Assembly (NCBI GenBank): GCA_002189035.1
Contig: CM007991.1
Span: 620,001 to 684,000 of the forward strand
Length of the DNA: 64,000 bases
Source: Utricularia gibba
Taxonomy: Eukaryota; Streptophyta; Magnoliopsida; Lamiales; Lentibulariaceae
Direction: 5' to 3'
The notes beneath the pieces were generated by a model. The model ran no database searches, was not told where the DNA came from, and saw nothing but the letters and a program-made list of their open reading frames with translations. The position numbers were made by a program, and so were the translations under genes. Shown here piece after piece: positions 12,024-23,973 of this stretch (the stretch's first letter is position 1; each line of letters starts with the position of its first letter).

Positions 12024-13160
12024 TCACTTTTTAGGAGCAAATCCGGACTTGATTTTCTCTACTTCTGGGTTGGAGATGTGGAAGGCCTTGGCCAACACAT
12101 TGCTCGGAACCGAAGGGGCTGCCCCGAAGAGGGTGGTTCCGATGGACTGAGTGCCCGGGAGCTGGCTGTTGAATGCTGCAATGGCGGCGGCGGCGGATTT
12201 GCCGTTGTTAATTTGGAAGTGGACAAGGCCTTTCGGGAAGACGAATATCTCCCCCTTTCTGATGGTTTTCGAGATCAGGACGTTGGCGGTGGTGATGAAT
12301 CCTACGTCGAGTTCGCCCTTGAGGACGTACACGATCTCGGTGGCGCGTGGGTGCGTGTGAGGTGGGTTGATGCCGCCTGGCGCGTAGTCGACGCGCGACA
12401 TCGAGACGCCGAGCGTGTTCAACCCCGGAACCTTCTCGACATTGGCGGCGGTGACGAGGGAACCGAAGGAGTTGTTGGCTACCCCGGCTAGCTTCAGCCG
12501 GTCGGAGAAAAAGTCCTCCGCCGTCACATTAGCCTTGCATGGGAATCCGTTCACTTTCACCGCTGTACAAAAAAAAAAAAAAAAAAGCACACCATTAGTT
12601 ATTTTCCAGAAACATTTTCGAAATAGCAGTATAAAATAAATGATAGGTTCCAATCAATGAACCCTTCCAAAAACATCTGAAAGTCGATTGGAATCCACCA
12701 GTCATGGAGGAGGAGGGTAAGTCAGACTAAATCAATTATCCCAGTGAATCCTGAATTTCAACTCACCAGACTAATGGTGCTGCTATGGTTTGAATTCTAG
12801 TTAGTTACAATTAACTAGAGTTGTAGATTAACGTTTGAAGCTTCTGCAATGCGTCCAAGCTCCATTAAAGAAGAAAGATAATTTGAAACACTCAACAACG
12901 TACGGTCGGAGACTGCGGATTCTGGTAACATATTTTGGAACTTTTCGACAAAAATGCGATGGAAAACCAAAGCTAGCAAAAGTCACTGAACTATAGTAAT
13001 GGGAGAAAGAAAACGCAGAAAAGACGAAGAAGAGTGCGGTACCGGAATTGAGATCGGCGACGCAGATATCCTGAAGCGCTTCCGGATCGGCTAATGCTCC
13101 GCCGCAGAGAACCAGAAAAGCCGCAGCAATCACAACCGCTACTGACCACGGCGCCGCCAT
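12024..13160 (-). CDS. Germin-like protein (cupin), secreted
   Basis: A germin-like protein of the apoplast. Exons (5' to 3'): 13160-13043 and 12562-12024, joined over a GT-AG intron; 218 residues, the usual germin length. It opens with a hydrophobic signal peptide (residues 1 to about 23, ending in ALA), then DPEALQDICVADLN and the FPCK segment that supplies the disulphide partner of the first cysteine. Germin box 1 is GGINPPHTHPRATEI, giving the two His and one Glu metal ligands; box 2 is PKGLVHFQINNG with the third His. Germins bind Mn; some act as oxalate oxidase or superoxide dismutase, but activity cannot be inferred for this paralogue. A long A-run (T-run on the gene strand) sits just upstream of exon 2 as the polypyrimidine tract. 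Confidence 0.93.
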
Positions 13161-13897
13161 CGTAAAAACAGTTACTCTAAAGGACAACGAAGCGAGTTCG
13201 GGGGCGCTCCTCGGAGATGGGCTCTGTATTTATAAGGAGGCCTGGAAAATGAAATCCTTTCTTTCCAAACAAAAAATAATATATGATTTTTCTCCGACAT
13301 TCCAATTTTAACATTTTCCTTCAGAATTAATTATTTTACATAACCTCACAAATTATTCCAATTTAATAATTGAGTTAATGCAGTAGTGCTTATAAAACCC
13401 TAGAAAGGCAACATGGCACATAATTGACACAACTGCCCCTCCACACAACCATCCCTGATCCCTAGCTCCAACTTGCAGTGTGGTAAAAGTTCTTAGATTT
13501 AGTCATACATTTGAACTTCATATAATGAGTTGAACCAAAGTTAACCATAGATTTAAATTGAATCCAATTTCTTTGTGAAGGGACTGCCACCAAAATGTGA
13601 TTGTAAAAGCAGCAAAGTATGGGTTTCTTAGGACCCAAGACTTGTTGGACTGAATGCAACAGATGTGACAAGATAACATCCTCTAATTGTCACGCCATGT
13701 GGGAAAACTGAGATACAAAAATCTCATTATCATACTCTCAAGGTAGGTAAAAGCCAACTACTCCTATGGAGAACAGAACCAAAAGAGGAAGAAAGCATTA
13801 AGCAGTTAACCTAAGCGAGTCACTGTGCATAGGCAGGAAAAAAGTCTTCGGGGTTGTTTGAAGACAGTACATCATAAACTAGCAGGTCAAAACGCAC
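13161..13897. other. Germin-like promoter and FEN1 3' flank
   Basis: Holds the TATA box noted separately, then AT-rich sequence (13260-13400) and probable FEN1 3' UTR from about 13480 to 13897. No further gene is seen. Confidence 0.45.
13227..13234 (-). promoter_or_regulatory. TATA box of the germin-like gene
   Basis: TATAAATA on the minus strand, about 70 bases upstream of the germin-like ATG, at the spacing expected for a short 5' UTR. Confidence 0.65.
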
Positions 13898-16800
13898 CTA
13901 CTTCTTCTTCTTACCAAAGCCACCTTTGGTTTTCTTTTTAGCTGGTTCCTTCTCTGTTTTGTCGCTTGTTTCCTGCAAAAAAGAGGGCGTGATCAACACA
14001 AGAATGTGATGTGGCAGCTTGTTTGTTTTCAAAGGAACAAGCAGCACACAGAGCTGAACAGCAAATAATAAGGTAAATTTGAGCCAACACTGTTCAATCC
14101 TGTGAGAAATTGGAAATGGATGCATGATGAACCTACTTCTCTATTCACCAGAACTGTAAGACAGTCACCAATATGAGCAATGACATGGCAAGCTTGAAGT
14201 CACAGGAGCCGGTATGTAGCCTTTTACATGTCCATAAAGCAATGGCTTTGGCGCAACAATATTTGGAACTTTAATACTCAAACGGGGTTTTGAAATCTTT
14301 AACTGCAGCATATAGGAGGCAAAGCACAAGAAAAGCAAAGTTTCTTATAAGCAGGTAGGAAGTAACATCTGAACACAATACAGACTACTGTCTGTGGAAA
14401 TCATGCATCCTTGTCATATGAAGCCAATTCACAAACAAGGCAATACTTACTAGTGGCTCGTATAAACTGCCCAAGATTGCCGATATGTAGGATGGAAGCA
14501 TACCTTTCTTTTAGCATGTGGCGATGGAGCAGCGGCAGGCTTAAAAAATGACTCCAGCCTGTTCCAATTGAGAAAGAGCGTGAGGGAGACAACAAGGACA
14601 GGGACAAAAAAAAAAAAAGCAACATATGATCCATAGGCTCTCAGTTTTCAACAAGTTCATACCGGCCTTGGGATGATTTGTTCTTGGCAGCCTTGATCTT
14701 TTCTATTGCCTGAATTTTCAAAAGAAACATTACAATGAAATGCCTAATTAAAAAAATGAATGTGACAAGGAGGGAAAATTGCCTTCGTTATTCTGTCACT
14801 GTTGAATCCATTTTCATTAACCAGAAAACTAATCAGACCCTGCCAAGAAGAAAAATAGAAAAAGTTCATGGAATATCACATTTGGTGACCAAATATGAGA
14901 AAGTTGAAAAAAGTGTGACAGTAATCACTTCTTCATCTGGAGCGGTCCACTTGAGCTCAAGATCATCAGAGGAAACTGATGGTTCTTTAAAGAGCTTTCT
15001 AGCCTCTACATATGGCCAATCATCTGGTATTTGGTACCTGCGAAAAATAAAAATCATAATATAACACGATCCACAAGATGGAAAGAAAAACAACAAAAGG
15101 TCACGAGAAATTAAAAACAAAGATTTATAAACGGAAGTACTAACTGTGGTTTAATACATGACAAAAATACAACTCGGGAGATGCATTACAATGCATACTA
15201 GCTTTTTATGGGTCTTTTGTATCACGATTCTCTTAACATATTGCAGATAGCTAGCCCAAATATAAAAAATAGGCAGAATTATAAGGTGTAAATACAGGAG
15301 CGATATGCCACCTTTCTTTATTGATATTTTCCAGAATGCTTTCAATACATCCATGCTGTCGAATAAGCTTTAATGCTGTTTGCCCTCCAATACCTGAAAA
15401 GAGCTCAATTAAAGTGCTTAGAGGCCAACTGACATCTGGAAAGCTCTTTCCAATAGAGCATTAGAAAAATAGTATTCATAAAAAAAGGCATTCAACCATT
15501 AGACAGCCAACCTCTGATGCTATCACAGTAATCACAGCCAGAGAGAATGCAAAGATCTATGAATTGATCCATTGTGAGGCTCAATTCCTCCAGCACCTAG
15601 CAACAAGCAAACGAAAAAGCTGAAGAATGTATGTATCCCGCTTTTGATTCTTTGCATCCATATAATAAAACTAACTTTTTTCTGTTAAGAATATATATGC
15701 AAACACTACAAACTCGGACAGTAAAGTATGGATTCTTCAACAATGGTATTACCTTTGACACTTCAAATTCCATCACGGGAATTTTTTTGGAACTGGGATC
15801 CATCAAATGACGGAGGAATCTTGGAGATCCAAAGGTCAAGGAGTCCATATCTTCAGATGCCACAGCATATACCTGAAGTGATTATGTTGAAATAAAGAGA
15901 TGTCAAGGGCAAGAGATTCTTTTTAAAAATTTAAGTCTAGTGACACAACTTATAGCTTGCTATTCTCGCGCTTGCAAATGCTGTGGCACAGCTTTCTTTA
16001 TTACCTCTCATAATTCTTTATCAAAAAGGATATATATTCCTTAAATCTATGGCACTGTGATAATACATGGGCATGCACAACTTTTTGCAAAAATCGAACC
16101 TAAAGATAAGTAAAAATAGCATGCATACTTTCCCAGCCTTGCAAATAGCTGCACACTCGGCTTCTGCTTCTGAAGGAGCCTGAAAAAGTGCACACAAACT
16201 CAGAGGGGGGAAAAACCCTCCACTTGACATGAAGATACGACTATGAGTTTTTAAGAGGAAACGAACATGAAAAGTTAAATTCAACTCGCATCACCTCAAT
16301 CACAGGCACCCCCATAAGTCTCAACAGCTTCTTGCAATCTTCATTGTGTTGCTTTGTCACCTGTACAGCACAGATCCAAGCTTTAGACGACATTGAACAA
16401 TGATACCCAATAGATAATCTTACTGCCATTCCTACTTCCACTAAGAATACCAACTACTGCAGCTTTTGTTCTGTTTTTCTTCCTGTTGTATATGTTTAAC
16501 TATTTCATCCAGCATGCAAACTTCATCAAAATCTAAGAAAATAACGTGCTTCATGTCATGGAATTCAAGAAATCGATAGCCAGACTGAACAGGAGTACAT
16601 GAATATTGAATGATTAGCGTCAAATAGTCTTGGCTCATAGTTTAGAAGGACAAGAGAATCCAACCTTCACAGTTCTTTTGCTGAACTTTTCAATATCCTC
16701 CTTGATACCTGTCTGAATTGAAATCAAAGAAAACCATTTAGATTTTCTGTCCCTGAGAACACAAAGAGATGTATGCATACCTCTAGAGCATCACTTAGGT

Positions 16801-17756
16801 CCTCGGTCGCATCAGCTCTTTTAGAGAACCTGCAATTTTCAAACAAAACTAAAGTTATTCATGTCCAGCAATCAAGCGGAAAAGACTCACCACTACCGTT
16901 TTGCAAGTTCTTGTTTCTTCAGTTCAGGAGGCTTCCCATCAAAGACATAGCTATGTTACAAAACCAACAATGTTAGGAGGGTTTCAAGTACTCTATCATA
17001 ATCATTAACAGGAGAGAAACTTTACACAGGCTTAATTCCAGCTTCTAGAAGCCTGATTGTCCTGGTGAACATCCCTTGTAGATGACTGGAGAAAAAAAAG
17101 GAGATATCAGAATTCCGATTCAACAGATACCATCACAATGCAACACACCAGCAGAAAACGCAGAGAGCTTCGGCTGATGAGTTGTCAACTAGCTTGAAAC
17201 CACGCATGGGATAATGAATAAAAAATTACTCATACTAGATACCTTGTAACATCACCAGCTTCATTGGTAAGCATTTCAGTTCCACTTCTTCCGACAACAA
17301 TCTGCAGAAAAGAAAAAAGTTTGAAACATGACCACAAGATCTGCAATAGGTTTTCTCCCTCTCTTCTTATGTTAAGATTCACAAAAAGCCCAAGACACAC
17401 CCAAGGCCACCCCAATTCAAGATATTTGCATATATATAGTTTTCACACAAAGACCTCATCTATGAAGCACCGAGACGCTTTAAATAGTTAACACCCAGAT
17501 TTTACAATGTTTTCTGTGAGGGCCGGAGTGCGTACCAGAAACTGGTATATACTCATGCTAGCATCAATCGCTATTTTCCGGCCAAAATAGCTCTCAAATT
17601 TCTGCTCTTTCATTGCTTTTGGCGCATTGTCCGCAAGCAGTTTCGTCAGTCCCTAAAATCACCGTATCATTATGGAACATCAGAAGCTCGTTGGCAGGCG
17701 GTGGAAATGGAACGGTCACTTCATAATATCCGTAAAAATATTACCTTTATTCCCAT
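13898..17756 (-). CDS. FEN1: Flap endonuclease 1
   Basis: Structure-specific nuclease that removes 5' flaps during Okazaki fragment maturation and long-patch base excision repair. Seventeen exons (5' to 3'): 17756-17745, 17652-17536, 17301-17243, 17085-17026, 16950-16897, 16829-16781, 16712-16665, 16360-16295, 16179-16129, 15872-15753, 15596-15512, 15393-15312, 15037-14929, 14839-14783, 14709-14663, 14558-14504, 13972-13898; 381 residues, typical for plants. The first exon codes only MGIK. Visible: N-terminal XPG domain with [11 protein letters not shown] and [16 protein letters not shown] domain with [10 protein letters not shown] and [10 protein letters not shown], helix-hairpin-helix with [12 protein letters not shown], then the PCNA-binding PIP box QGRLESFF and a basic tail that can serve as a nuclear signal. 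The frame is intact. The intron between exons 14 and 15 (14782-14710) has a GC donor, AAG|GCAATT. Confidence 0.96.
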
Positions 17757-19061
17757 ATGTCTCCGAAGAAGCAACTAATTTATGGCCGTTAAAATCGGTG
17801 CGAGGTTGAGTGCCGTCGACAGCCAAGTTCCGGCGGGCAGAGTGAAAGGAGGGAAACGGAAATGGAAATTTTGGGAGAAGAAAAGAACAATTTCAGGGGT
17901 ATTTGTGTCATTCAATTCACTCAACGTGAGGCAACTTGAATTTTGTTTTGTATAGAATTAAAATATGAAATTAATAATTTTTTAAAAAGAGACTCCATAT
18001 AATTCACATTATAATTGATTGACCTTGTGAATTAATATGATTTTAATTAAACACCATAATTCATATTATTCGATATTTGATTGCGACAATTAAAGAACTA
18101 AATATGCGACAATTAATTTTAATTAACTAAACTCAAATTAAATCCATACACACTCACCAAACACGATCCAATAGTGGTGGAAGTTTCTGATTTTTTTTTT
18201 TTTTTTTTTTGTTTGAGGAGAAGTGGATGATTATGCAATGCCTATCAAAAGGCAACAATTCTACTCCCCACATACAAGGGGTGTGTGTTATTACACGCAG
18301 CAGACATGATGCATAGGTGAGCTACTAGGCAAAATGGCTACATTCTTAGGGTAGTTATGTTTGGTTTTAAGTCATCAGACAATGAGGGAGGCGGTGTCAT
18401 TCATTCATTCATGATCTAGGGGAGGAGCAAACAATTGCCCTTGTACTAGACATCTAGCTTAGCATTTGAATACATTCAATCAACGATATTTCCTAGATTT
18501 ATTGCTTTCCATTTGATGGATGCGTGCAAGGTTACTGCCTTTGGTGGAACAGCGGCAGAGAATCAAACCATTCATGCTTTTTTATAGGCATGGATTGGAA
18601 AGCAGGAGGAAGAGAATAAATACTCATCATCCCCATAGGCAAAAAGGAGGTAAAAGGACAAAAGCTATTTCACTGTCCAAGAGACTGCGGGAAAATAGAA
18701 CAAGTGTAATAAACCCCGGGGCATGCCATCGGCTAGACATCATCAACTCTACCTACAATGGACAAGTAAAACCATACGTTTCCCAAGATTTTTTTTTCAT
18801 GAAGAGCAGGAAAAAAAAAGCCAAAACTGTCAAGACTTTCAGCACCTTGTTAAAAAAGCTTGCCTGCAGGTGTTCTCTGTGACTCTGAGAATGAACCATC
18901 AGGTCTGGTGACTGCTTGTGCCTCTCCCAGGAAGCAGAAAATATGTGGACAAAACCATAACCGTCATCCACTTGGCTGCCAATATTTCATTAACAAATAA
19001 ACGCCATCGGAAAAAAAGAACCACCACCCCCATCAAAAACGGGAATCTGAGTTGCAACAGA
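17757..19061. other. FEN1 promoter and 3' flank of the vasculin-like gene
   Basis: FEN1 leader and promoter lie at about 17757-17950, followed by AT-rich DNA. A T-run of 22 bases sits at about 18191-18212. From about 18500 to 19061 the sequence is probably 3' UTR of the minus-strand gene. The open frames here have no recognisable content. Confidence 0.4.
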
Positions 19062-21907
19062 TCATGAATCTGGATTAGTGTCAGAAGGATTCAAGCCAGA
19101 AGATATCCCTTTCCCCTCAAATGGCAACAAGAATGTCAGCTGCATCCCTTGCAAAATTCTAGGAGATGGATTTGATTCTATGTACTGCATAAAATGACCA
19201 GGCATACGTATTAAAAAGTGAAAACATATGGGCTTTTACATGTCGACACGGGTTAGAAATAGTCACTGCTATAGTACCTTGGTCAAATTCATGCGGAAAG
19301 AACTGATTTCTTCTTCAGTGAGTCCGCCCTCTTCATCGTTTTCTTCCCATCCTAAAGACCGAAGGAATGCAGCTTCTTCCTCCTCCTTAATAACAGGATC
19401 AGAGCAGGGATGCGCCTCACCATTTATGATAAGCTTCTGATCACTACAGGTGTCATCACTGCAGTTTAACACAGCTTCACCTTTAGGCAATGTCTCCACG
19501 TGTTGCCTTTCTGGAGCATCTATATGAGTAGCGTGTTGGACATTGGTTTCAGAATGCTTATCAGAAACTGAGGCTGACTTGGCATTGCCACTGTTCTCCA
19601 TGACAAACGAGGAGTTTGATACATCTAAGCCAGAGGTGGAAGAAGAGTTTGCCATTGATTTCTTCCTCACCAGATTAAAGAACTCATTTCGACTCTTAGC
19701 TTGAGAGGTTGCTCTCTTGTCCAGCACTGCTGACACAGGCTTGTGATCCCCATTGTTTATATGGATCCTGACAGATGCAGGTGGGGGAGCAGACAATAAA
19801 GAACTGCCAGCCTTGTTGCCACTCGCTGGGCTCACGTAATCCTTCATGCCATAGTTGACGCCATTCATTTCTCTTGCAGATTTCAGAACACGGAAGTTCC
19901 CTGAATTGGAAGACTTTGAAGCATCCACAGTGCTTGGCACTCCCCGAGGAGAGTTGTTAGCTGGCGCTGAAGATATCACAGCAGGTGGCACATGGCCCGG
20001 CTTGCCTTTTTGTTTATCTGATAAGCTCAAACCCTGAAGTGTAGACAGCAGTGAATTCAGAAACCATGTTGTGATGTGTACTAATTGATGGAAAACTCGA
20101 GGGAAAAAATAAATGATACAGACCTAGGTAAAAAAACCAGTTATTACCTACTCCGAAGAGTAAAAAAATGTTTAAAAAACGTTATACTACATATTTACAC
20201 AAGATCCTATCCTGTGTGGAGAACTCGCTGATCAACAAGAGGTACAACAGGCATGAATTTTGCATAACATGAACTTATACAAGGCAGTGAATTCGAGCTA
20301 GAATGCCTTTCTCATTTGACAAGAACCATAATACAAAAATCCCAAAGAAAAAATTATACAAGATAAATGAATAGTACAAAATATACGAGTTAGAAATTGT
20401 CTAAGGAATACATCTGCAGTTGGGTTCTTGTTAGCATTTCACTTTATAACCCGCAATCATAACTTTAAACTACAAATTGGGTAGAGTACGCAGATTCATA
20501 TATGAATCAGTTGAATAAAATACGAAAATAGTATGCTGAAGAACACCCAAAAGTAAACTTGAAAGAAAGTATTATCACCACAGATTTCGGCATGGATGGG
20601 GTCACTGGAATTAGACGCCTAGATTGCCTGATAGCCAATTCTTCGCGTCTGAGAGCGCCAACAGACAACTGCGATACAAAAATGTGTCTTGAAGCTCAGC
20701 TTGGATACCTTTAATTGAACAAAAACATCCACTTTGTACTTCCAAAGCAACGATTGCATGTAGATGAGCTACATCAGATAAACTATGATGTAGATGGTCT
20801 CTTTTCGACCTCAACTTATAGATGAGAGACTAATTCCTACTTACACAAAGTTTTATCCATTATTGAAGATTACAAACACATTAAGATACCATATTTCATA
20901 CAATACCAGAAGAAACAAACTGCTAAAAAGACTAATGAAACGTGAGCACGAAACCTACCTGGGGTGCAGTCTGAGCACGCACAGTGCCATGAGTCAGAGC
21001 TTCTGCCATGTTAAAACCTGCATTTGCGCCCAAGCTTATAGATGGAGAACCTGCTGAAGCCATTTGTGATGCAGAGGAAGAGGCAGATCCATTATTTGCA
21101 ACTAAAATGGGAACCTCTGCTAAAGCCGAAGTCCATTTCTCTCCAGCTGATGTTGAGGCGCTCATTTGCAACCTCTGAATGGCAGTAGTCAGACCAGGAG
21201 ATGGAACTCTTCCAACATCGGGGGCCACTCTTTCATCAGTCCCCAAAAATGGAAAATCCCTCTCTAAGTTTGGCTTATGTGCTCCGCTGTTCAAACCAGC
21301 CTTGGAGAGTGAACTCACCTCATTATTCTTTACAAGACCGCCGATATCAGTGACAACTTTACTAGGGTGTGGACTTCCAGGTTTCCCAGGTATCATAGAC
21401 TGGGTACGCCTTAATCTATCCCTCTCGAATCTGCTAAACAATGAACTCCCTTCCCGTTCTAATAAATCTCGATGCCGAAAGTCCTCCAAAAATAATTTTC
21501 CTTGCTCACGAGAATCATATGAATCCTTTTCCCACTCCTTATCACGTTGAATCCTACCAGAACCACTGTAAGATCTAAATTTACCAGAATTGTTTCCACT
21601 AGAGCCCTGCCGAAAGTATGCAGCAGATGCCTTCTCAAATCCAGAAGCTCGTCCATGATTATGACCGTTGCTAATTGCAACGGACTTGTTCTTTGAGACT
21701 GTGGATGCAGCGAGATCATCTGCAAGTGTTACACCCAAGCAAAAGAGGAAGAAATATTTGGAAGTCTACCATATGAGATTTTTTTAAATAATATACTAAC
21801 AGAAACCTTTGAAATAACATACCTGAATGGGATAGAGTGCTTACACCAGATGAACTTGTAGAATTTTTCAGCCATCCAGGTATCAATGTAGGTTCAGATC
21901 TCTCCAT
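19062..21907 (-). CDS. Vasculin-like (GPBP1-like) protein
   Basis: Four exons (5' to 3'): 21907-21823, 21719-20959, 20033-19278, 19184-19062; 574 residues, frame intact. The protein is low-complexity, serine-rich and mostly disordered. Short segments resemble animal vasculin, a GC-rich promoter binding protein: an N-terminal P.WL segment (LIPGWLKN), a DFPFL segment after a basic RDRLRRTQS region, a KSRNEFFNLVRKK segment, and near the C-terminus an acidic patch followed by AAFLRSLGWEEN and GLTEEEISSF, which parallels the vasculin LLKEMGWQE...LTEDEM pattern. Plant homologues are mostly annotated as uncharacterised. A role in nuclear transcription is inference from this resemblance. The start is the ATG whose exon splices in phase to exon 2 (SHS|DDLAAS). 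Confidence 0.75.
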
Positions 21908-23973
21908 AACAGATTCTGAACATTATCGTAGTTTCATAAATAAAAATGGCATCAGTCCACAACAGCATACCTCTGGTTCAAGTGACCTTGTATTCCCAAA
22001 TATTGTCTGGAGTAACGAGTTAGACTCAAACCAAGTTTCTAAAAACACTTGATCCCGGTTTCCTTGCACCAGCAATACTTTCCTTAGTATTTGACAGGGA
22101 AACAGTACTTTCCTAGAATACCCCACCAAAACAAACAGAGCCTTATCTATACTACGTAGAAAAACAATATTTTTCCTAATCCTTCTCAAATTATCACCTT
22201 CTATACGCCACCACTGCCATAAAAAACATTGAGAACCTCAATGCACGAAAATAACACGTCTTTGAAGCCGTAACATGCCACTGGCAGGAACCTAGATTCT
22301 AGAAAACGGTTACAACCTATCCACCCAATTCACCAAGCCATAAACTCCGCATATATCGAACCCTAGACTGAAACGGCCATCATCATAGCAAAAACAATCA
22401 CCATAAATTCTAGGGATTGTGTAGCTCGGCTTCCCACGTGTGAATTACCACTGAAAAAATCAGAAAACGACCATTCTTCAGCCGCAGAAGACGGTCATAT
22501 ACAGTGACCACGAATTTCCAGGATTAGAAACGCAGGAAAGATATTCCCCTTACAAAACAAAAACAGAAAAAAACCCTAGTGCATTCTTCAGCCGCCCCCA
22601 CCTAGGGACGTCCTAAATCCGTGATACACGCAAAGTAGTTATTGGAAAATTCTAGACGAGCACCCCCCGCCTCCAAGCCTCAACAACACAGTCTCAGAAC
22701 ACCAAACGCCTCAAAATCGCTGTCTGGGTTTCTCCGCACGGCGAGTTTGGCCGCGTGAGGGAACTTTTATAATCTATGGCGTCGCTCCGGAACGGAGAAC
22801 AGAGAGATTTATTTGGATGCACACAGCCGGCCCAGCAAGTTTATAAAGCGTGCGTGTTGTACGCCAAGTACGTGTTGGAAGGGAAACATGTGCAAATTCC
22901 CTATTTTACCCCTGGTTCTTGCTCTCCTTCCGATTTCCATTCATATTATTTCTCCATTTTATTATTACAATTGGACCTTGGGCATCATACGGGCTTATGA
23001 TCTTCCCGAGCGACGAGCCCAAAGCCCACCATATAATGCCGATCTTTCGTCTACAATTTGCCTTGTTCAATGAAATCCTCTTCTCCTAACACGTGGATGC
23101 CTCTCGTGACACCACCATACGTCGAGACGGCCACAAGTCTACACCCCAATTTTTATGACTTGGTTCGATCAGTATTTTAGTGGATTGGATCCAAGAAGTT
23201 CTTAAAAAAATTTAAAATATATATTTTTTACTTTATTTTATTGTATTTTAAATAAATCTTAATAATTATATTTTTATGTATATATTTACATTAATAGTAA
23301 AAAATATTCGGATTATACATCATTTGGATGTATAATTTTAAGGATTTTGATGAAGCTTCTTAATATAATTATATCAAATGTTTAGAAACATACTTTGAAT
23401 TTTCCATATTTTCAATATTTTGATGGATTAAATTACAATCTTATTATATTTAATATTTTAAAAATATAATTAAAACCTATACCCATAATTAAATGATTCA
23501 ATGGATTTAACCTGTTTTTAAAACACTAGTAAAAGCTCAGTTTTCAATTAGTTAAGATAAAAAATCATAATGTTGGGTGGTGGTTGTTTGGCTTATAAAT
23601 AGGCTACCTCGCTCCCCGGGCATCAGCTCTTCATAGTCTCTTTTGAATATCCAACATCAAAGGATATAGCCGTTCTACACCTCAACATTTGAAGCCCCGA
23701 AGAATGCTGCTGCACAAGGCACCCACATTTTCATTCACAGATGAGAGAATCTCAGTATGGAGGATTGATTTCCAAGGCTTGTCTCTGGTCTCTCTCTGCA
23801 AATTCTCATGCCTTGGGCAAAACCCTGTGTTTACCATCAGCGGAGCCGAGAGCTAGGCCTAAACACAAGGACTGAATCCATGGAACTAACTGACTTGACA
23901 GAAGTATGGGATGGTGTCATGTGCATCATTAGTATTGATACCTGATGAAACCGCAAAGATGGCTTATCTTTAT
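21908..23973. other. Vasculin-like promoter, AT-rich spacer and separase 3' flank
   Basis: The leader of the minus-strand gene probably extends to about 22750 and may contain an intron. Positions 23160-23560 are very AT-rich with no coding content. From about 23600 to 23973 the sequence is likely separase 3' UTR. TATAAATA on the plus strand near 23597 was considered as a promoter, but no gene follows it. Confidence 0.4.

Noticed and set aside
11958-12491. Open frame of 177 codons on the plus strand
   Set aside because: It is the antisense shadow of the germin-like exon 2.
22776-23089. Three overlapping short open frames upstream of the vasculin-like gene
   Set aside because: No conserved content, and three frames being open together suggests chance.
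23597-23973. TATAAATA and following sequence as a possible plus-strand promoter or non-coding RNA
   Set aside because: No hairpin, tRNA or coding content follows; it fits separase 3' UTR on the other strand.
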